Position numbers and translations under genes: made by a program. Shown here one piece after another: positions 16,868 through 25,511 of a stretch of DNA of 64,000 nt; position 1 is the stretch's first letter; each line of letters opens with the position of its first letter. Source of the stretch: Nostoc mirabile CHAB5784. Lineage in GTDB: Bacteria > Cyanobacteriota > Cyanobacteriia > Cyanobacteriales > Nostocaceae. The DNA lies in contig NZ_JAIVFS010000029.1 of assembly GCF_020829645.1 (NCBI RefSeq), forward strand, positions 30,199 through 94,198, written 5' to 3'. The notes below the pieces were generated by a model that made no database searches, was not told the DNA's origin, and saw only the letters and a list, made by a program, of their open reading frames with translations.

Positions 16868-17024
16868 AGGGATATTTATTGAAATCTGCAAAGCTCATTG
16901 CTAAAGAGCAATACAGATTAAAAAATCTTCTCTTCGTCTGGGAACTATATTTTTGTGTTGCTGAAAGTTGGTGAATAGCGCTTGAGGGAACTCTTACTTC
17001 TTTGTTTCAACGTTTTAGCACCTT
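16868..17024 (-). promoter_or_regulatory. Duplicated leader/promoter element, efe copy
   Basis: The counterpart of 15372-15520, here about 250-400 nt upstream of the efe start codon. It carries the same block order, the paired GGGAACT motifs about 50 nt apart, and the perfect hairpin ATTGCT/AGCAAT with a CTTT loop. The efe gene thus lies between two direct copies. That suggests either that efe entered next to gdmH together with its leader or that the gdmH leader was copied. I saw none of the conserved blocks of the guanidine-I (ykkC) riboswitch. Confidence 0.75.
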
Positions 17025-18055
17025 GTTTGAGTGCTTCAACTTTGAAAAAATTTGACTGTCGCACTACACCATACATGGCGTGAAACTCATATTTCCTGCC
17101 AATATACTAGCCCTGAATAACTTGTGAAACTTTACCTTCATTCTCTTCGCGTCGCGCCCTTTGTGTCTTTGGCGGTAAGCCCCTGCGCGTCTACTTCAAA
17201 CAAAGTAAGTTTTACAACTCAGATAGGGTTGCTATATTTGCGATGTCCTATGAGATTACGTTTGATTAAGTTTGCATCGCAGAACTTAACCTACTTAAGT
17301 ATCTTTTAGCATTTTTATTAAAAAATATATCCGTAATTTACCTTAACTTTTAAGCAAAATTAAATTTATATATACCCAGTGTTAAAAATAATACGTTTTT
17401 ATGCAAAAAATTAGCTATTTGCTAGTATTTATACGTAGTAGTTTTACTTCTCAGAATTATATCATCAAAGAACTAGGAAAAGGTTTGCTCAACTATTCAG
17501 ACGAAGTCGTAAAATAGCACTTTCAGTATTATTGATAGCTATTAAACTAAGTAATTATACATGCATGTTATAAATCTGTGACATTTTGAGGATGATAAAT
17601 CATCCTTTTTGACATAAATTTACAGAAAAGTTAATAATTTTACCTTTTATCTATCTTATGTAATAGGCGTTTTTATTTCTAATGGGGGATGCAAATATAA
17701 GCATACAGTAATAGTAACAAATAATACAATAGTCAAATATTCTAAATATTGTTCGTGTAAGCCAACGCATTAACAATGCAAGCCGACGCATTGGCATTGC
17801 AGGGTATTGCCTTTCTTTAATTCGCTATGAATTAATGAAATGCTGTACTAAGCCTGAACGACAGGAAGTCGCACGCCATTTGCTTCACTGAATTCTGGTT
17901 CTTCAGTTCATTTTATGGAACAGAATAATAAATAAAATCTAAAGATAGCCTATATTTATTGCCGTGACTGGGTTTTAAGTTTTTGAGCCTTTCTATAAAA
18001 CTGGGATTTTAATGCTCTACCATAAAACCAACGCAAGAACCTGAATTCTTTATTG
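17025..18055. other. AT-rich intergenic region with a fragment of the 21-bp repeat element
   Basis: About 1 kb without a gene, AT-rich, between efe and the LysR gene. At 17758-17870 it holds one to two copies of the 21-bp unit (GCCAACGCATTAACAATGCA, GCCGACGCATTGGCATTGCA) plus the flank TTAATTCGCTATGAATTAAT. This is the inverted counterpart of the element at 3680-3933. The rest shows no feature I can name. Confidence 0.6.
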
Positions 18056-18949
18056 TTAATAAGTGGATTTAGCTAAACTATAAAAATCAAATTTTTTCAA
18101 CATTTCCAAAAATGTGAACACCGCAGGCACATGGAGGGCATTAGATAAAATTGCAGTTGCAATTACTCTCTTTAGCGGTGCAGGTAAACTGTATACCTGC
18201 ACCTTTGGGGGAATGGGTACAGCTGCTAAACGAGGCATAATAGCTGCTCTCAATCCTTGATTCACCATACTAACGACTGTGGAATCTTCTTGGATGTCGC
18301 TAGCAGTATTTATTGGAATTGCTAAACTCTTCAAGTGGTTGTGAAGAATGCGTCCACAGGGTGTGCAAGGAAGCAAAACAGGTGGATAGGCTGCTATGTC
18401 TTCCCAAGTAATTTCTGGACTGCTAATTTTGGTATGTGGTGGTAGTAAAGCTAGATATTCATCCTGAAAAATTTCCCAGGTGTCAAATTCTCCACCAGTT
18501 GGTAGACAGGTTATACCAATATCCGTACGTCCGTCACGCAAACACTGTTCTACATCGGTGAAAGCAGGGCACTCTATGATTGTGACAGCAATTTCTGGAA
18601 ATTGATTGTGAAATTGTGCGATCGCTTTTGGTAATAAATGGGTGGCGACGCTACGAAAAGCCGCAATCCGCACATGACCACCATGTAATCCTTTATGCAG
18701 GTTTGCTTCGTGTTGCATCATCTCTAGATGCTGCATTGCTTGACGCGCATGATATAAAATGCGCTCTCCAGCAGGTGTCAGCACAGCACCGTGACGACCT
18801 CTGGCAAATAAAGGCACACCTAATTCTTCTTCTAAGGTAGCGATCGCATGACTAATCGCAGGCTGGGAAAGCTGCAATTCTAAGGCTGCTTCACTAAAGT
18901 TACCACGATCTGCTACTGCAACTATGGCTCGAAGTTGGGAGAATTTCAT
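18056..18949 (-). CDS. LysR-family transcriptional regulator
   Basis: A protein of 297 residues: an N-terminal winged helix-turn-helix (MKFSQLRAIVAVADRGNFSEAA, SQPAISHAIATLEEELGVPLF), a linker helix, and a two-lobed effector-binding domain (about 90-297). LysR proteins bind T-N11-A sites and respond to small co-inducers. It lies upstream of efe on the same strand with a 1-kb gap, and it is the only regulator near the efe-gdmH cluster, so it is a candidate regulator of that cluster. Nothing in the sequence proves this. It is divergent from the small gene at 19127. Confidence 0.9.
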   Translation of the reverse strand: MKFSQLRAIVAVADRGNFSEAALELQLSQPAISHAIATLEEELGVPLFARGRHGAVLTPAGERILYHARQAMQHLEMMQHEANLHKGLHGGHVRIAAFRSVATHLLPKAIAQFHNQFPEIAVTIIECPAFTDVEQCLRDGRTDIGITCLPTGGEFDTWEIFQDEYLALLPPHTKISSPEITWEDIAAYPPVLLPCTPCGRILHNHLKSLAIPINTASDIQEDSTVVSMVNQGLRAAIMPRLAAVPIPPKVQVYSLPAPLKRVIATAILSNALHVPAVFTFLEMLKKFDFYSLAKSTY

Positions 18950-19126
18950 GGTTAATTGACGACAACAAGGGTATATACATCCTGATTTAATTGTGGCAAA
19001 AAGGTTGTATTAGTGATTTTTTATATCTATAAATCCCATTTATACAACCTATGCAAGCCATGATTTGATTCCTTACTGAGATGTTGCTAGTGTTTTATTT
19101 ACTGAGCAACTTTCAGGAATAATTTT

Positions 19127-19411
19127 ATGAACAATGATATTAGGTGTCTCCCAACAGAAGATACAACAATAAATTGTAGTCCGTTATTCAAGAAAAAATT
19201 CAACTCCAACTTCTGGGAATCTCTGCATAGTATCTGGGAAAATTTTGTCAAAAAACTTCTAGCAGATCCTAACGAATTACAAGTTTGGCAAAAGGTTGAC
19301 CGCTACGGTAATATCTATTGGCAAGCTTACGACCCTGCAACAGGAAAATCTTTCTCTTCAGGTTCTGAAGCTGATGTGTATATGTGGATTGAACAACTTT
19401 ATAGGTATTAA
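19127..19411 (+). CDS. Conserved small cyanobacterial protein of unknown function
   Basis: A protein of 94 residues with two parts: a variable N-terminus and a well-formed C-terminal region ELQVWQKVDRYGNIYWQAYD, ending SGSEADVYMWIEQLYRY. This looks like a short beta-rich domain closed by an amphipathic helix. I do not recognise a named family. It precedes the GST gene by 4 bp, so the two are probably co-transcribed. A role in the GST pathway is possible but unsupported. Confidence 0.7.
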   Translation: MNNDIRCLPTEDTTINCSPLFKKKFNSNFWESLHSIWENFVKKLLADPNELQVWQKVDRYGNIYWQAYDPATGKSFSSGSEADVYMWIEQLYRY

Positions 19412-19415
19412 AAAT

Positions 19416-20072
19416 ATGACGCAACTCACTTTAGTAATTGGCAATAAAAATTATTCATCTTGGTCACTGCGTCCTTGGTTAGTGATGAAACAATTTGGTT
19501 TAGAATTCAATGAAATTCGGATTCCTCTCTACAACAGTCCAGATTATTCCTCAAAAATTCGGCAATACTCTCCATCAGGAAAAGTACCTGTGTTGTTGCA
19601 CGAGACGCAAACGGTGTGGGATTCTCTGGCTATTTGTGAATATCTATCTGAAACGTTTTCGACTCTGCAATGGTGGCCAGAGGATAAGGCTGCAAAGGCA
19701 TTTGCCCGTTCCATTAGTGCGGAAATGCACTCAGGTTTTCAAAATTTGCGTCAGAATATGCCGATGAACTGCCGTACTAAATATCCAGGTTTTGGTTTAG
19801 CATCCGGTGTACAACAAGACATTGACCGCATCACTAGTATCTGGCAAGAATCACGCCAAAAATTTGGGGCTGGTGGCAATTTTTTATTTGGAAATTTTGC
19901 GATCGCTGATGCATTTTTTGCTCCAGTTGTCCTACGGTTTGTAACCTATGATGTGCAGTTAGATCCTGTTTCTAGAGACTATGTAGAGGCAGTTTTGGCA
20001 CTTCCAGCAATGCAAGAGTGGATAAAGGCAGCAAAGAGTGAGACAGAAATTCTCTCCCAATACGAGTTTTAA
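19416..20072 (+). CDS. Glutathione S-transferase family protein
   Basis: A protein of 218 residues. The N-terminal thioredoxin-like domain (LTLVIGNKNYSSWSLRPWL, with the serine-rich active-site loop, then PSGKVPVL and the glutathione-binding DSLAICEYL) is followed by an all-helical C-terminal domain. It conjugates or reduces substrates with glutathione; the specific substrate is unknown. The ATG at 19416 is used because the longer frame from 19296 overlaps the upstream gene. It is the second gene of a short plus-strand operon. Confidence 0.92.
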   Translation: MTQLTLVIGNKNYSSWSLRPWLVMKQFGLEFNEIRIPLYNSPDYSSKIRQYSPSGKVPVLLHETQTVWDSLAICEYLSETFSTLQWWPEDKAAKAFARSISAEMHSGFQNLRQNMPMNCRTKYPGFGLASGVQQDIDRITSIWQESRQKFGAGGNFLFGNFAIADAFFAPVVLRFVTYDVQLDPVSRDYVEAVLALPAMQEWIKAAKSETEILSQYEF

Positions 20073-20091
20073 GGAAAAGGCAAATAATAAC

Positions 20092-20568
20092 ATGAACGGC
20101 AGGAATATTTCAATTCGACATGCAAGCCAAAGGGATATTCCTGCCATTATGGAATTGATTTATTTGAAAGCCGAATTTGATGGTTGTCCTGAATCTGTAG
20201 AAGCAACTCCTCAAAAGCTAGAAATTGATCTATTTGGAGAAAACCCCCTTGCTTTTGTTCTTTTAGCTGAGATTGATGGGGTTGCTATTGGGTTAGCAAC
20301 CTATCACTTTATCTATTCAACTTTTTTAGCAAAACCTGGAATTTGGCTTGATGACTTATATGTTAAAGCTGAACATCGAAGCCACCAAGTTGGTCAGGCG
20401 CTGATGCTACGCTTGCGCCAGATAGGGCAGGAAAAAGGCTGTGGCAGAATCGATTGGACTGTAGCTGTATCTAACGAGCGAGGAATCAAGTTCTATGAAA
20501 GAATAGGTGCGAAGATCATCAACAAAGTAAAATTATGTCGCTTAGATGGTCAGGCACTAAGTAAGTAA
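20092..20568 (+). CDS. GNAT-family N-acetyltransferase
   Basis: A protein of 158 residues with a complete GNAT fold: ISIRHASQRDIPAIMELI at the N-terminus, the beta4 strand LDDLYVKAEHRSHQVGQALM with the acetyl-CoA pyrophosphate loop (H-R-x-x-x-x-G-x-A), and NERGIKFYERIGA near the end. The fold resembles diamine acetyltransferases (SAT-like), but the substrate is not determined. The start at 20092 has an AAGGAAAAGG ribosome site 13 bp upstream and follows the GST gene by 19 bp. Confidence 0.9.
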   Translation: MNGRNISIRHASQRDIPAIMELIYLKAEFDGCPESVEATPQKLEIDLFGENPLAFVLLAEIDGVAIGLATYHFIYSTFLAKPGIWLDDLYVKAEHRSHQVGQALMLRLRQIGQEKGCGRIDWTVAVSNERGIKFYERIGAKIINKVKLCRLDGQALSK

Positions 20569-21641
20569 ATCTTAAGTAGGGGAAGCAAGGATAACTCAGG
20601 CTTCCTCTTAGAAGTTTAGCGATTGAAGAAGAATTCAGCTATTCTGAATTCAGGAGTCAGAATCAAGACGCTCTCTACGAGACGCTAAAAGCGAACGCGG
20701 ACTCGCTAACGCAACGCTTACAGTCGGGGATTGGGACCCGCGACTACGAAAGTTGACCACCAAAAATTCTAGTTTTGTGGGGGTGCAAAAACGCCGATTA
20801 TTCAGACCCGACGCTCGAATACTCGCTAACGCTGCGCTATCGCGGACTCGCTAACGCTGCGCTATCCGCTTTTTCGGTCAGAATACCCAACTGAATTCTG
20901 ACGACTGACGCATGTATTCTGTTCGATAAAGGGCAAACTACAAACAATTTTTACACATTAAATAAAGTTAAATAATTGTAAATGTTAATATTAGTTATAC
21001 AACTTTTATCTAAAAATATGTATCTATACCAATAAACAATATATTATTGTTAGGCATGATTTTCTGGATATTATTAGGACTTACGCACGAGTAACGGAAA
21101 ACGAGCCACAGAGGGCGCAGAGGTCACGGAGGAATGAGAGTTTGAGAGGGTTTTTGCGTAAGTCCTAATTATAATATTAGCATAAATATATATAGAGTTC
21201 CTATTTGATTTGTGAACAAAATTAGGTACTGTAGGGTGCGTTACGGATTTCATCCTAACGCACCATTCGTAAGGATTTGGTGTCGTACTCTCGCAGCTAC
21301 ACAACGCCAGTTCGCTCAAGTCGGGAAACCCGCCCACACGACTGTCTCCCCTACGTATCTTTTAAAAATCAAATAGTAGTCCTATATTTTAGAAACAAAA
21401 TACGTAAATCCTGTCATTTAGTGAGTAAAAAGTATATTTACTGAGTATCAACACACCGACGGTTAATAGAGATAAGCTAGATAAAATAGAAATTAAAAAT
21501 CTGTAAGCACAACATAATAACCATTGACGAAATGAATTTTTGATAATTGTCATAACAAATTAAACACTTTTTGATAGTCAACTTGAAGCAGAATACATGG
21601 ATGCGGATAATTGGACATATCAACTACGAAAGGTACTACCC
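20569..21641. repeat. Intergenic region rich in dispersed palindromes and a short MITE
   Basis: A gene-free kilobase. At 20660-20880 there are several copies of the dispersed GACTCGCTAACGCTGCGCTA-type repeat found across this window. At 21073-21169 there is a 97-bp element with perfect 15-bp terminal inverted repeats ATTAGGACTTACGCA / TGCGTAAGTCCTAAT. At 21233-21263 there is a GGGTGCGTTA hairpin. The remainder, near 21360-21640, is AT-rich and must hold the promoter of the lipid kinase gene. Confidence 0.75.
21073..21169. mobile_element. MITE, ATTAGGACTTACGCA family
   Basis: A 97-bp element bounded by perfect 15-bp inverted repeats, without an ORF. A single end of the same family lies at 2510-2524. 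The interior (CACAGAGGGCGCAGAGGTCA) resembles the interior of the GGGACTTCC elements, which suggests that one core has been combined with different ends. Confidence 0.75.
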
Positions 21642-22526
21642 ATGAGTTCTCGCGCACTGCTGTTAGTAAATCGTCATGCCCGCCAAGGGCAAAAGGGTCT
21701 GTCGGAAGCGATTGAATATCTGAAGACACTCGGCTTTGATTTAATTGAGGAGTCTACAGAAGACCCCAAACATCTTGCCGAAGTTATACTTCGCTATCAG
21801 CATCAAGTTGACTTGGTAATCATTGGTGGAGGAGATGGGACTCTCAATGCCGCAGTAGATGCTTTAGTTGATACTCAGTTACCTTTGGGAATTTTGCCTT
21901 TAGGAACTGCCAACGACCTAGCCAGGACTTTGAAAATTCCGAATTCCCTCAGCGAAGCTTGCAAAATTATTGCCTATAGAAATTTACGCCGCATCGACTT
22001 GGGTTGGGTGAACGGCAAGCACTTCTTTAACGTTGCCAGTTTGGGATTGAGTGTAAAAATTACCCAGCTACTTACCAAAGAAGCCAAACGCCGTTGGGGA
22101 ATATTTGCTTATGCCGCCACTGCATTGCAAGTGATTTGGGAAGCTAGACCTTTTACTGCGGAGATTTTAATCAATGGTGAATCAGTTCGCGTGAAAACAG
22201 TGCAAATTGCTGTGGGTAACGGCCGCTATTACGGCGGTGGTATGGCAGTGGCTGACGATGCGGCAATAGATGACCAAAGGCTAGACCTCTATAGCTTGGA
22301 GATGAAACATTGGTGGCAGATTATACTATTACTCCCTGCGCTGCGACAAGGGCGACATATACATTGGGAGAGTGTACGCTCTCTTCAAGGTCAAGAAATA
22401 GAGGTGTATACTCGCAAACCGCGCCCTATTAATACAGATGGTGAAATCACTACCTACACTCCTGCTTATTTTCGGGTTATACCTAAAGCTATAGCTGTTT
22501 TAGTACCTCCAGAAATTAGGAGTTAG
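21642..22526 (+). CDS. YegS/diacylglycerol-kinase-like lipid kinase
   Basis: A protein of 294 residues from the chosen start. It is a DAGK catalytic-domain protein with the nucleotide-binding motif GGGDGTLNAAVDAL and GILPLGTANDLARTL, followed by the C-terminal beta-sandwich (VGNGRYYGGGM, INTDGE). Such enzymes phosphorylate diacylglycerol, phosphatidylglycerol or sphingoid-like lipids. I prefer the ATG at 21642 (MSSRALLLVNRHARQG), which has GAAAGG 8 bp upstream, over the in-frame ATG at 21597. The gene is followed closely by the ExoD-like gene. Confidence 0.9.
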   Translation: MSSRALLLVNRHARQGQKGLSEAIEYLKTLGFDLIEESTEDPKHLAEVILRYQHQVDLVIIGGGDGTLNAAVDALVDTQLPLGILPLGTANDLARTLKIPNSLSEACKIIAYRNLRRIDLGWVNGKHFFNVASLGLSVKITQLLTKEAKRRWGIFAYAATALQVIWEARPFTAEILINGESVRVKTVQIAVGNGRYYGGGMAVADDAAIDDQRLDLYSLEMKHWWQIILLLPALRQGRHIHWESVRSLQGQEIEVYTRKPRPINTDGEITTYTPAYFRVIPKAIAVLVPPEIRS

Positions 22527-22580
22527 GAGTTATTATTCTCTCTTATCTCCCTCTGCTAAAAATGTGGGAACTCGCACCAA

Positions 22581-23186
22581 ATGCATCTGAGATTTTCTCA
22601 AGATATAAAGTCCCTGTTGCAACGCCTAGCTGAACAACCGCTAACTCTAGGTGATATTCTGGCAGAAACCTCAGAACGAGGGTTCTGCCTGGTAATTACA
22701 TTATTAATTTTGCCTTTTTTATTTCCTATGCCACCAGGATTAACTGGCCCTTTTGGTGGTGCTTGTTTACTGTTGTCAGCCCAAATGGTTTTAGGGAGGC
22801 GTGAGCCTTGGCTGCCAAAAAGAATTGCTAACTACAAATTTCCTCGTCCTTTTGCCCAGTTACTTTTGCAAAATTTGGGACGTCTTACTAAAGTGTTACA
22901 GAAAATCGCCCGTCCCCGATTGGCAAAAATAGCCCATCATCCTTTGATTTGGCGAATTAATGGGCTTTGTATATCTTTGTTAACAGTATTACTAATATTA
23001 CCAATTCCCTTTACAAATCCCATCCCCACTGTAGGTATTTTATTTTTGACTGTTGCCACCATCGAATCTGACGGTTTATTAATTTGCATCAGCTACGGTA
23101 TTACTGTCCTAATTACCTTGATCTTTGGATTTATTGGTTACGCAGTATGGTTAGCTCCCAGTTTGCTGCCATCTATATTTAAATAA
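22581..23186 (+). CDS. ExoD-like membrane protein
   Basis: A protein of 201 residues of the ExoD (exopolysaccharide synthesis) family. It has a short cytoplasmic N-terminus (LAEQPLTLGDILAETSERGF), a hairpin rich in proline (FLFPMPPGLTGPFG), a basic loop, then three further membrane segments with the repeated proline motif ILPIPFTNPIPTVG. The biochemical role of the family is not established. It ends right at the first of three tandem terminator-bearing repeats. Confidence 0.85.
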   Translation: MHLRFSQDIKSLLQRLAEQPLTLGDILAETSERGFCLVITLLILPFLFPMPPGLTGPFGGACLLLSAQMVLGRREPWLPKRIANYKFPRPFAQLLLQNLGRLTKVLQKIARPRLAKIAHHPLIWRINGLCISLLTVLLILPIPFTNPIPTVGILFLTVATIESDGLLICISYGITVLITLIFGFIGYAVWLAPSLLPSIFK

Positions 23187-23284
23187 TAAAAACCCCCAGC
23201 TTTAGGCTGAAGGCTGTAAATTATTAGGGTGCATCTACCATTTATTAATCCGCTTTATTGATTGCCATATCGGGGAAGATTTAA
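23183..23284 (-). ncRNA. Candidate small RNA, copy 1 of 3 in tandem
   Basis: On the minus strand about 100 nt: a conserved 5' part (AAATCTTCC...), a middle block AATAAATGGTAGATGCACC, then a hairpin AGCCTTCAGC...GCTGGGGG followed by TTTTTATTATTT, an intrinsic terminator. The same layout occurs three times in a row. No reading frame is shared by the copies. Whether a promoter is present is unproven; a TATAGT-like box precedes the 5' end. Confidence 0.6.
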
Positions 23285-23330
23285 ACTATAAGCAAATTTA
23301 TTTTATTCTTAAATGAAAAAACATCAGCAA

Positions 23331-23430
23331 TAAAAAAGCCTTCAACTAAAAGCTGAGGGCTATGATTTAATTAAGGTGCATCTACCATTTATTAATCCGC
23401 TTTATTGGTTGTAATATCCGGGAAGATTTA
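23331..23430 (-). ncRNA. Candidate small RNA, copy 2 of 3 in tandem
   Basis: Same organisation as copy 1: a 5' block TAAATCTTCCCGGATATTAC, the middle block shared with copy 1 over about 35 nt (CAATAAAGCGGATTAATAAA, then TGGTAGATGCACC), and a terminator hairpin AGCCCTCAGC/TTGAAGGCT followed by TTTTTTATTG. The hairpin differs from copy 1 but stays paired, which supports selection for an RNA terminator. Confidence 0.62.
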
Positions 23431-23478
23431 ACTTTGTAAAAAAAATATGTTAATTTCAAATCAGAGAATCTCAATAAC

Positions 23479-23576
23479 AAAAAAAGCCCCCAACTAAAAG
23501 CTGAGGGCTGTGATTTAATTAAGGTGCATCTACTATTTATATATCCGTCTTAGTTATTGCTGCATCAGGAAGAATT
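23479..23576 (-). ncRNA. Candidate small RNA, copy 3 of 3 in tandem
   Basis: The most diverged copy in its 5' half (AATTCTTCCTGATGCAGCAA) but identical to copy 2 around AGATGCACCTTAATTAAATC. It ends in the strongest terminator, AGCCCTCAGC-loop-TTGGGGGCT followed by seven T. The spacers between copies are about 45 nt and AT-rich, enough for a promoter each. I do not recognise the family. Confidence 0.62.
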
Positions 23577-23822
23577 GAAAAAAAATGGATGGCTGTGGAA
23601 TTGATTTTGTTAGCTACAAAGAGAGTACTGATATCAACGAGGATAAACTGCGGTATTTAACTAGGTAATCATTGACCAACTTCATAGTAATTTTACAATT
23701 ACCCGGAATTTGCCCTGGATACACAAAGTTTCTGTTAATATCTCTGAGGCTATATCCGCAATAGTACTAATTTAGTTTATTAGTTGGGTATATGACTATG
23801 AAAGTTAGACGCACCCAACTTA

Positions 23823-24380
23823 ATGAAGCGATCGCAGTTTCTATTAGCCCTTGCTAGTTTTAGTATTGTCGGGGGAAGCTTTTTTCTGAGAAGAACTTTT
23901 AGCAGTACTAGGGAACCTAAAGTCATAACTGATACATCACGTTACAAAGAAATTCGTAATCAACTATGGTCTGATAATGACCAAGTAAAACATTTTCCTA
24001 ATGAGATTCCCACTGATGCCAAAGATGTTCGCATTGCTTACTCTCCCGAATTTTTGCAAGGAAGTAGTTTTTTTCAAATTAGGCTGAAACAGCAACCAGA
24101 AAAGATAGAAAAATTACTTTCACAATACAGAAGTAGTGCAAAGCACAAATATAGGGGTGGTAGCACAAACGACCACATAAATCAAGCTAATGGTGTGCCG
24201 ACAACTTTTTTCTACACCAGTGACTCTCATACAGAATCTTTTCCACCTACTTATGAAATATTGGTATTAAATACAGAGGATAAAGGTAGACCTGGCTTCA
24301 AGTGGAATCATGGAAATAGCTACGGCGTCGCTATTAATACTTCCGCCTCAGAAATTATCTATTGGTCTGAAAAATGGTAA
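23823..24380 (+). CDS. Exported protein of unknown function
   Basis: A protein of 185 residues with an N-terminal signal or anchor (QFLLALASFSIVGGSFFL) and a soluble domain of about 150 residues without motifs I know. A recurring feature is aromatic-rich strands (FLQGSSFFQIRLKQ, TTFFYTSDSH, SEIIYWSEKW). It stands alone, about 180 bp before the SDR gene. The signal sequence and normal codon use suggest a real secreted or membrane-attached protein. Confidence 0.7.
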   Translation: MKRSQFLLALASFSIVGGSFFLRRTFSSTREPKVITDTSRYKEIRNQLWSDNDQVKHFPNEIPTDAKDVRIAYSPEFLQGSSFFQIRLKQQPEKIEKLLSQYRSSAKHKYRGGSTNDHINQANGVPTTFFYTSDSHTESFPPTYEILVLNTEDKGRPGFKWNHGNSYGVAINTSASEIIYWSEKW

Positions 24381-24559
24381 TTAACAATTTCATTTTGAAT
24401 TGGAATCGCCATGAAAAAAATCATTATTTTGGTCACGGCGCCATCTTCAGTACTAAATACTGCTTTTCACCTTTTGGGTATATCACTTTGGGTAGTTAAA
24501 ACTTATAGCCAGCATCGCTAAAATTTTAATGGTGCTTAAAAACTATCTGAATATGTAGA

Positions 24560-25336
24560 ATGCCAACTGCTTTAATTACTGGTGCTTCTAGTGGTATTGG
24601 TAAAGCTTTTGCCCAAGAACTAGCTGCACGCAAGACAAATCTTGTACTAGTTGCTCGTTCCGAAGAGAAACTAAGCCAATTAGCTAAACAACTAGAAGAA
24701 CAACACAAAATTCAAGTAGAGGTTATAGTCAAAGACCTCACAGAAGCTAATGCAGCTGCTGCTGTATTTGATGCCACTAAAGAAAAGGGATTAACCATTG
24801 ACATATTAATCAACAATGCTGGTTTTGGTTACTATGGCGACTTTGCTGAAGGGGATGGAGAAAGACAAGTCAAAATTGTACAATTAAACATTTTGGCATT
24901 GGTAGATTTAACCCATAAATTTCTCCCCTTGATGCGGCAACGTCGTTCTGGAAGTATTATTAACGTATCCTCTATTACCGCATTTCAACCTATACCATAC
25001 CTTTCTGTTTATGCTGCCAGTAAAGCTTTTATTCTCAGCTTTAGTGAAGCACTATGGGCAGAAAATAATCAATATGGTGTCCGTATTTTAGTCACTTGTC
25101 CAGGCCCAATAGAAACAAACTTTTTTGCAGAAGCTAATTTTCCTCCAGCACTGGCAAGTACTACAGATAAAGTGTATTCTTGCGAAAAAGTGGTTTGGGA
25201 ATCTTTAGAGGCTTTGGAAAAAGGCTATCCAACTGTTATTAGTTCTGATACTAACACTCAAATTAGAAGCAAATTATCTCGACTTGTACCGCGCAAACTT
25301 CTGTTGAATATGTTAGCAAAACACTTTAAATCCTAA
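24560..25336 (+). CDS. Short-chain dehydrogenase/reductase (SDR), classical type
   Basis: A protein of 258 residues with all the classical SDR motifs: TGASSGIG nucleotide-binding loop near residue 6, NNAG at about 88, catalytic serine in NVSSITAF, and YAASK with the catalytic Tyr and Lys. The C-terminal extension (KLSRLVPRKLLLNMLAKHFKS) is amphipathic and could touch membranes, as in DltE/YqjQ-like members. The substrate is unknown. Confidence 0.92.
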   Translation: MPTALITGASSGIGKAFAQELAARKTNLVLVARSEEKLSQLAKQLEEQHKIQVEVIVKDLTEANAAAAVFDATKEKGLTIDILINNAGFGYYGDFAEGDGERQVKIVQLNILALVDLTHKFLPLMRQRRSGSIINVSSITAFQPIPYLSVYAASKAFILSFSEALWAENNQYGVRILVTCPGPIETNFFAEANFPPALASTTDKVYSCEKVVWESLEALEKGYPTVISSDTNTQIRSKLSRLVPRKLLLNMLAKHFKS

Positions 25337-25339
25337 GTA

Positions 25340-25510
25340 TATTTAGGAGTTAGGAGAGACGCGATTAATCGCGTCTGTACAGGAGTTGGGGGTTAGGAGT
25401 TAGGAGTTAGGAGTTAGGAGTTAGGAGTTGGGAGTTGGGAGTTAAAGAAAGCGGGGTATTTAAAAATCCTAACTTTTCACTTTTCACTCCTCACTCCTCA
25501 CTCCTCACTT
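25340..25510. repeat. Short tandem repeats (GTTAGGA-type heptamers)
   Basis: Runs of GGAGTTA/GGAGTTG units on the plus strand and CACTCCT units further on, interrupted by the palindrome ACGCGATTAATCGCGT (25359-25374), which recurs at 28648-28663. This is the usual Nostocales short-repeat filler between convergent genes; no gene is present. Confidence 0.8.
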
Positions 25511-25511
25511 A

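Noticed and set aside
15239..17030. Guanidine-I (ykkC), -II or -III riboswitch upstream of gdmH or efe
   Set aside because: I searched both leaders by eye for the conserved ykkC blocks and for paired ACGR-loop hairpins and found none; the shared leader is something else.
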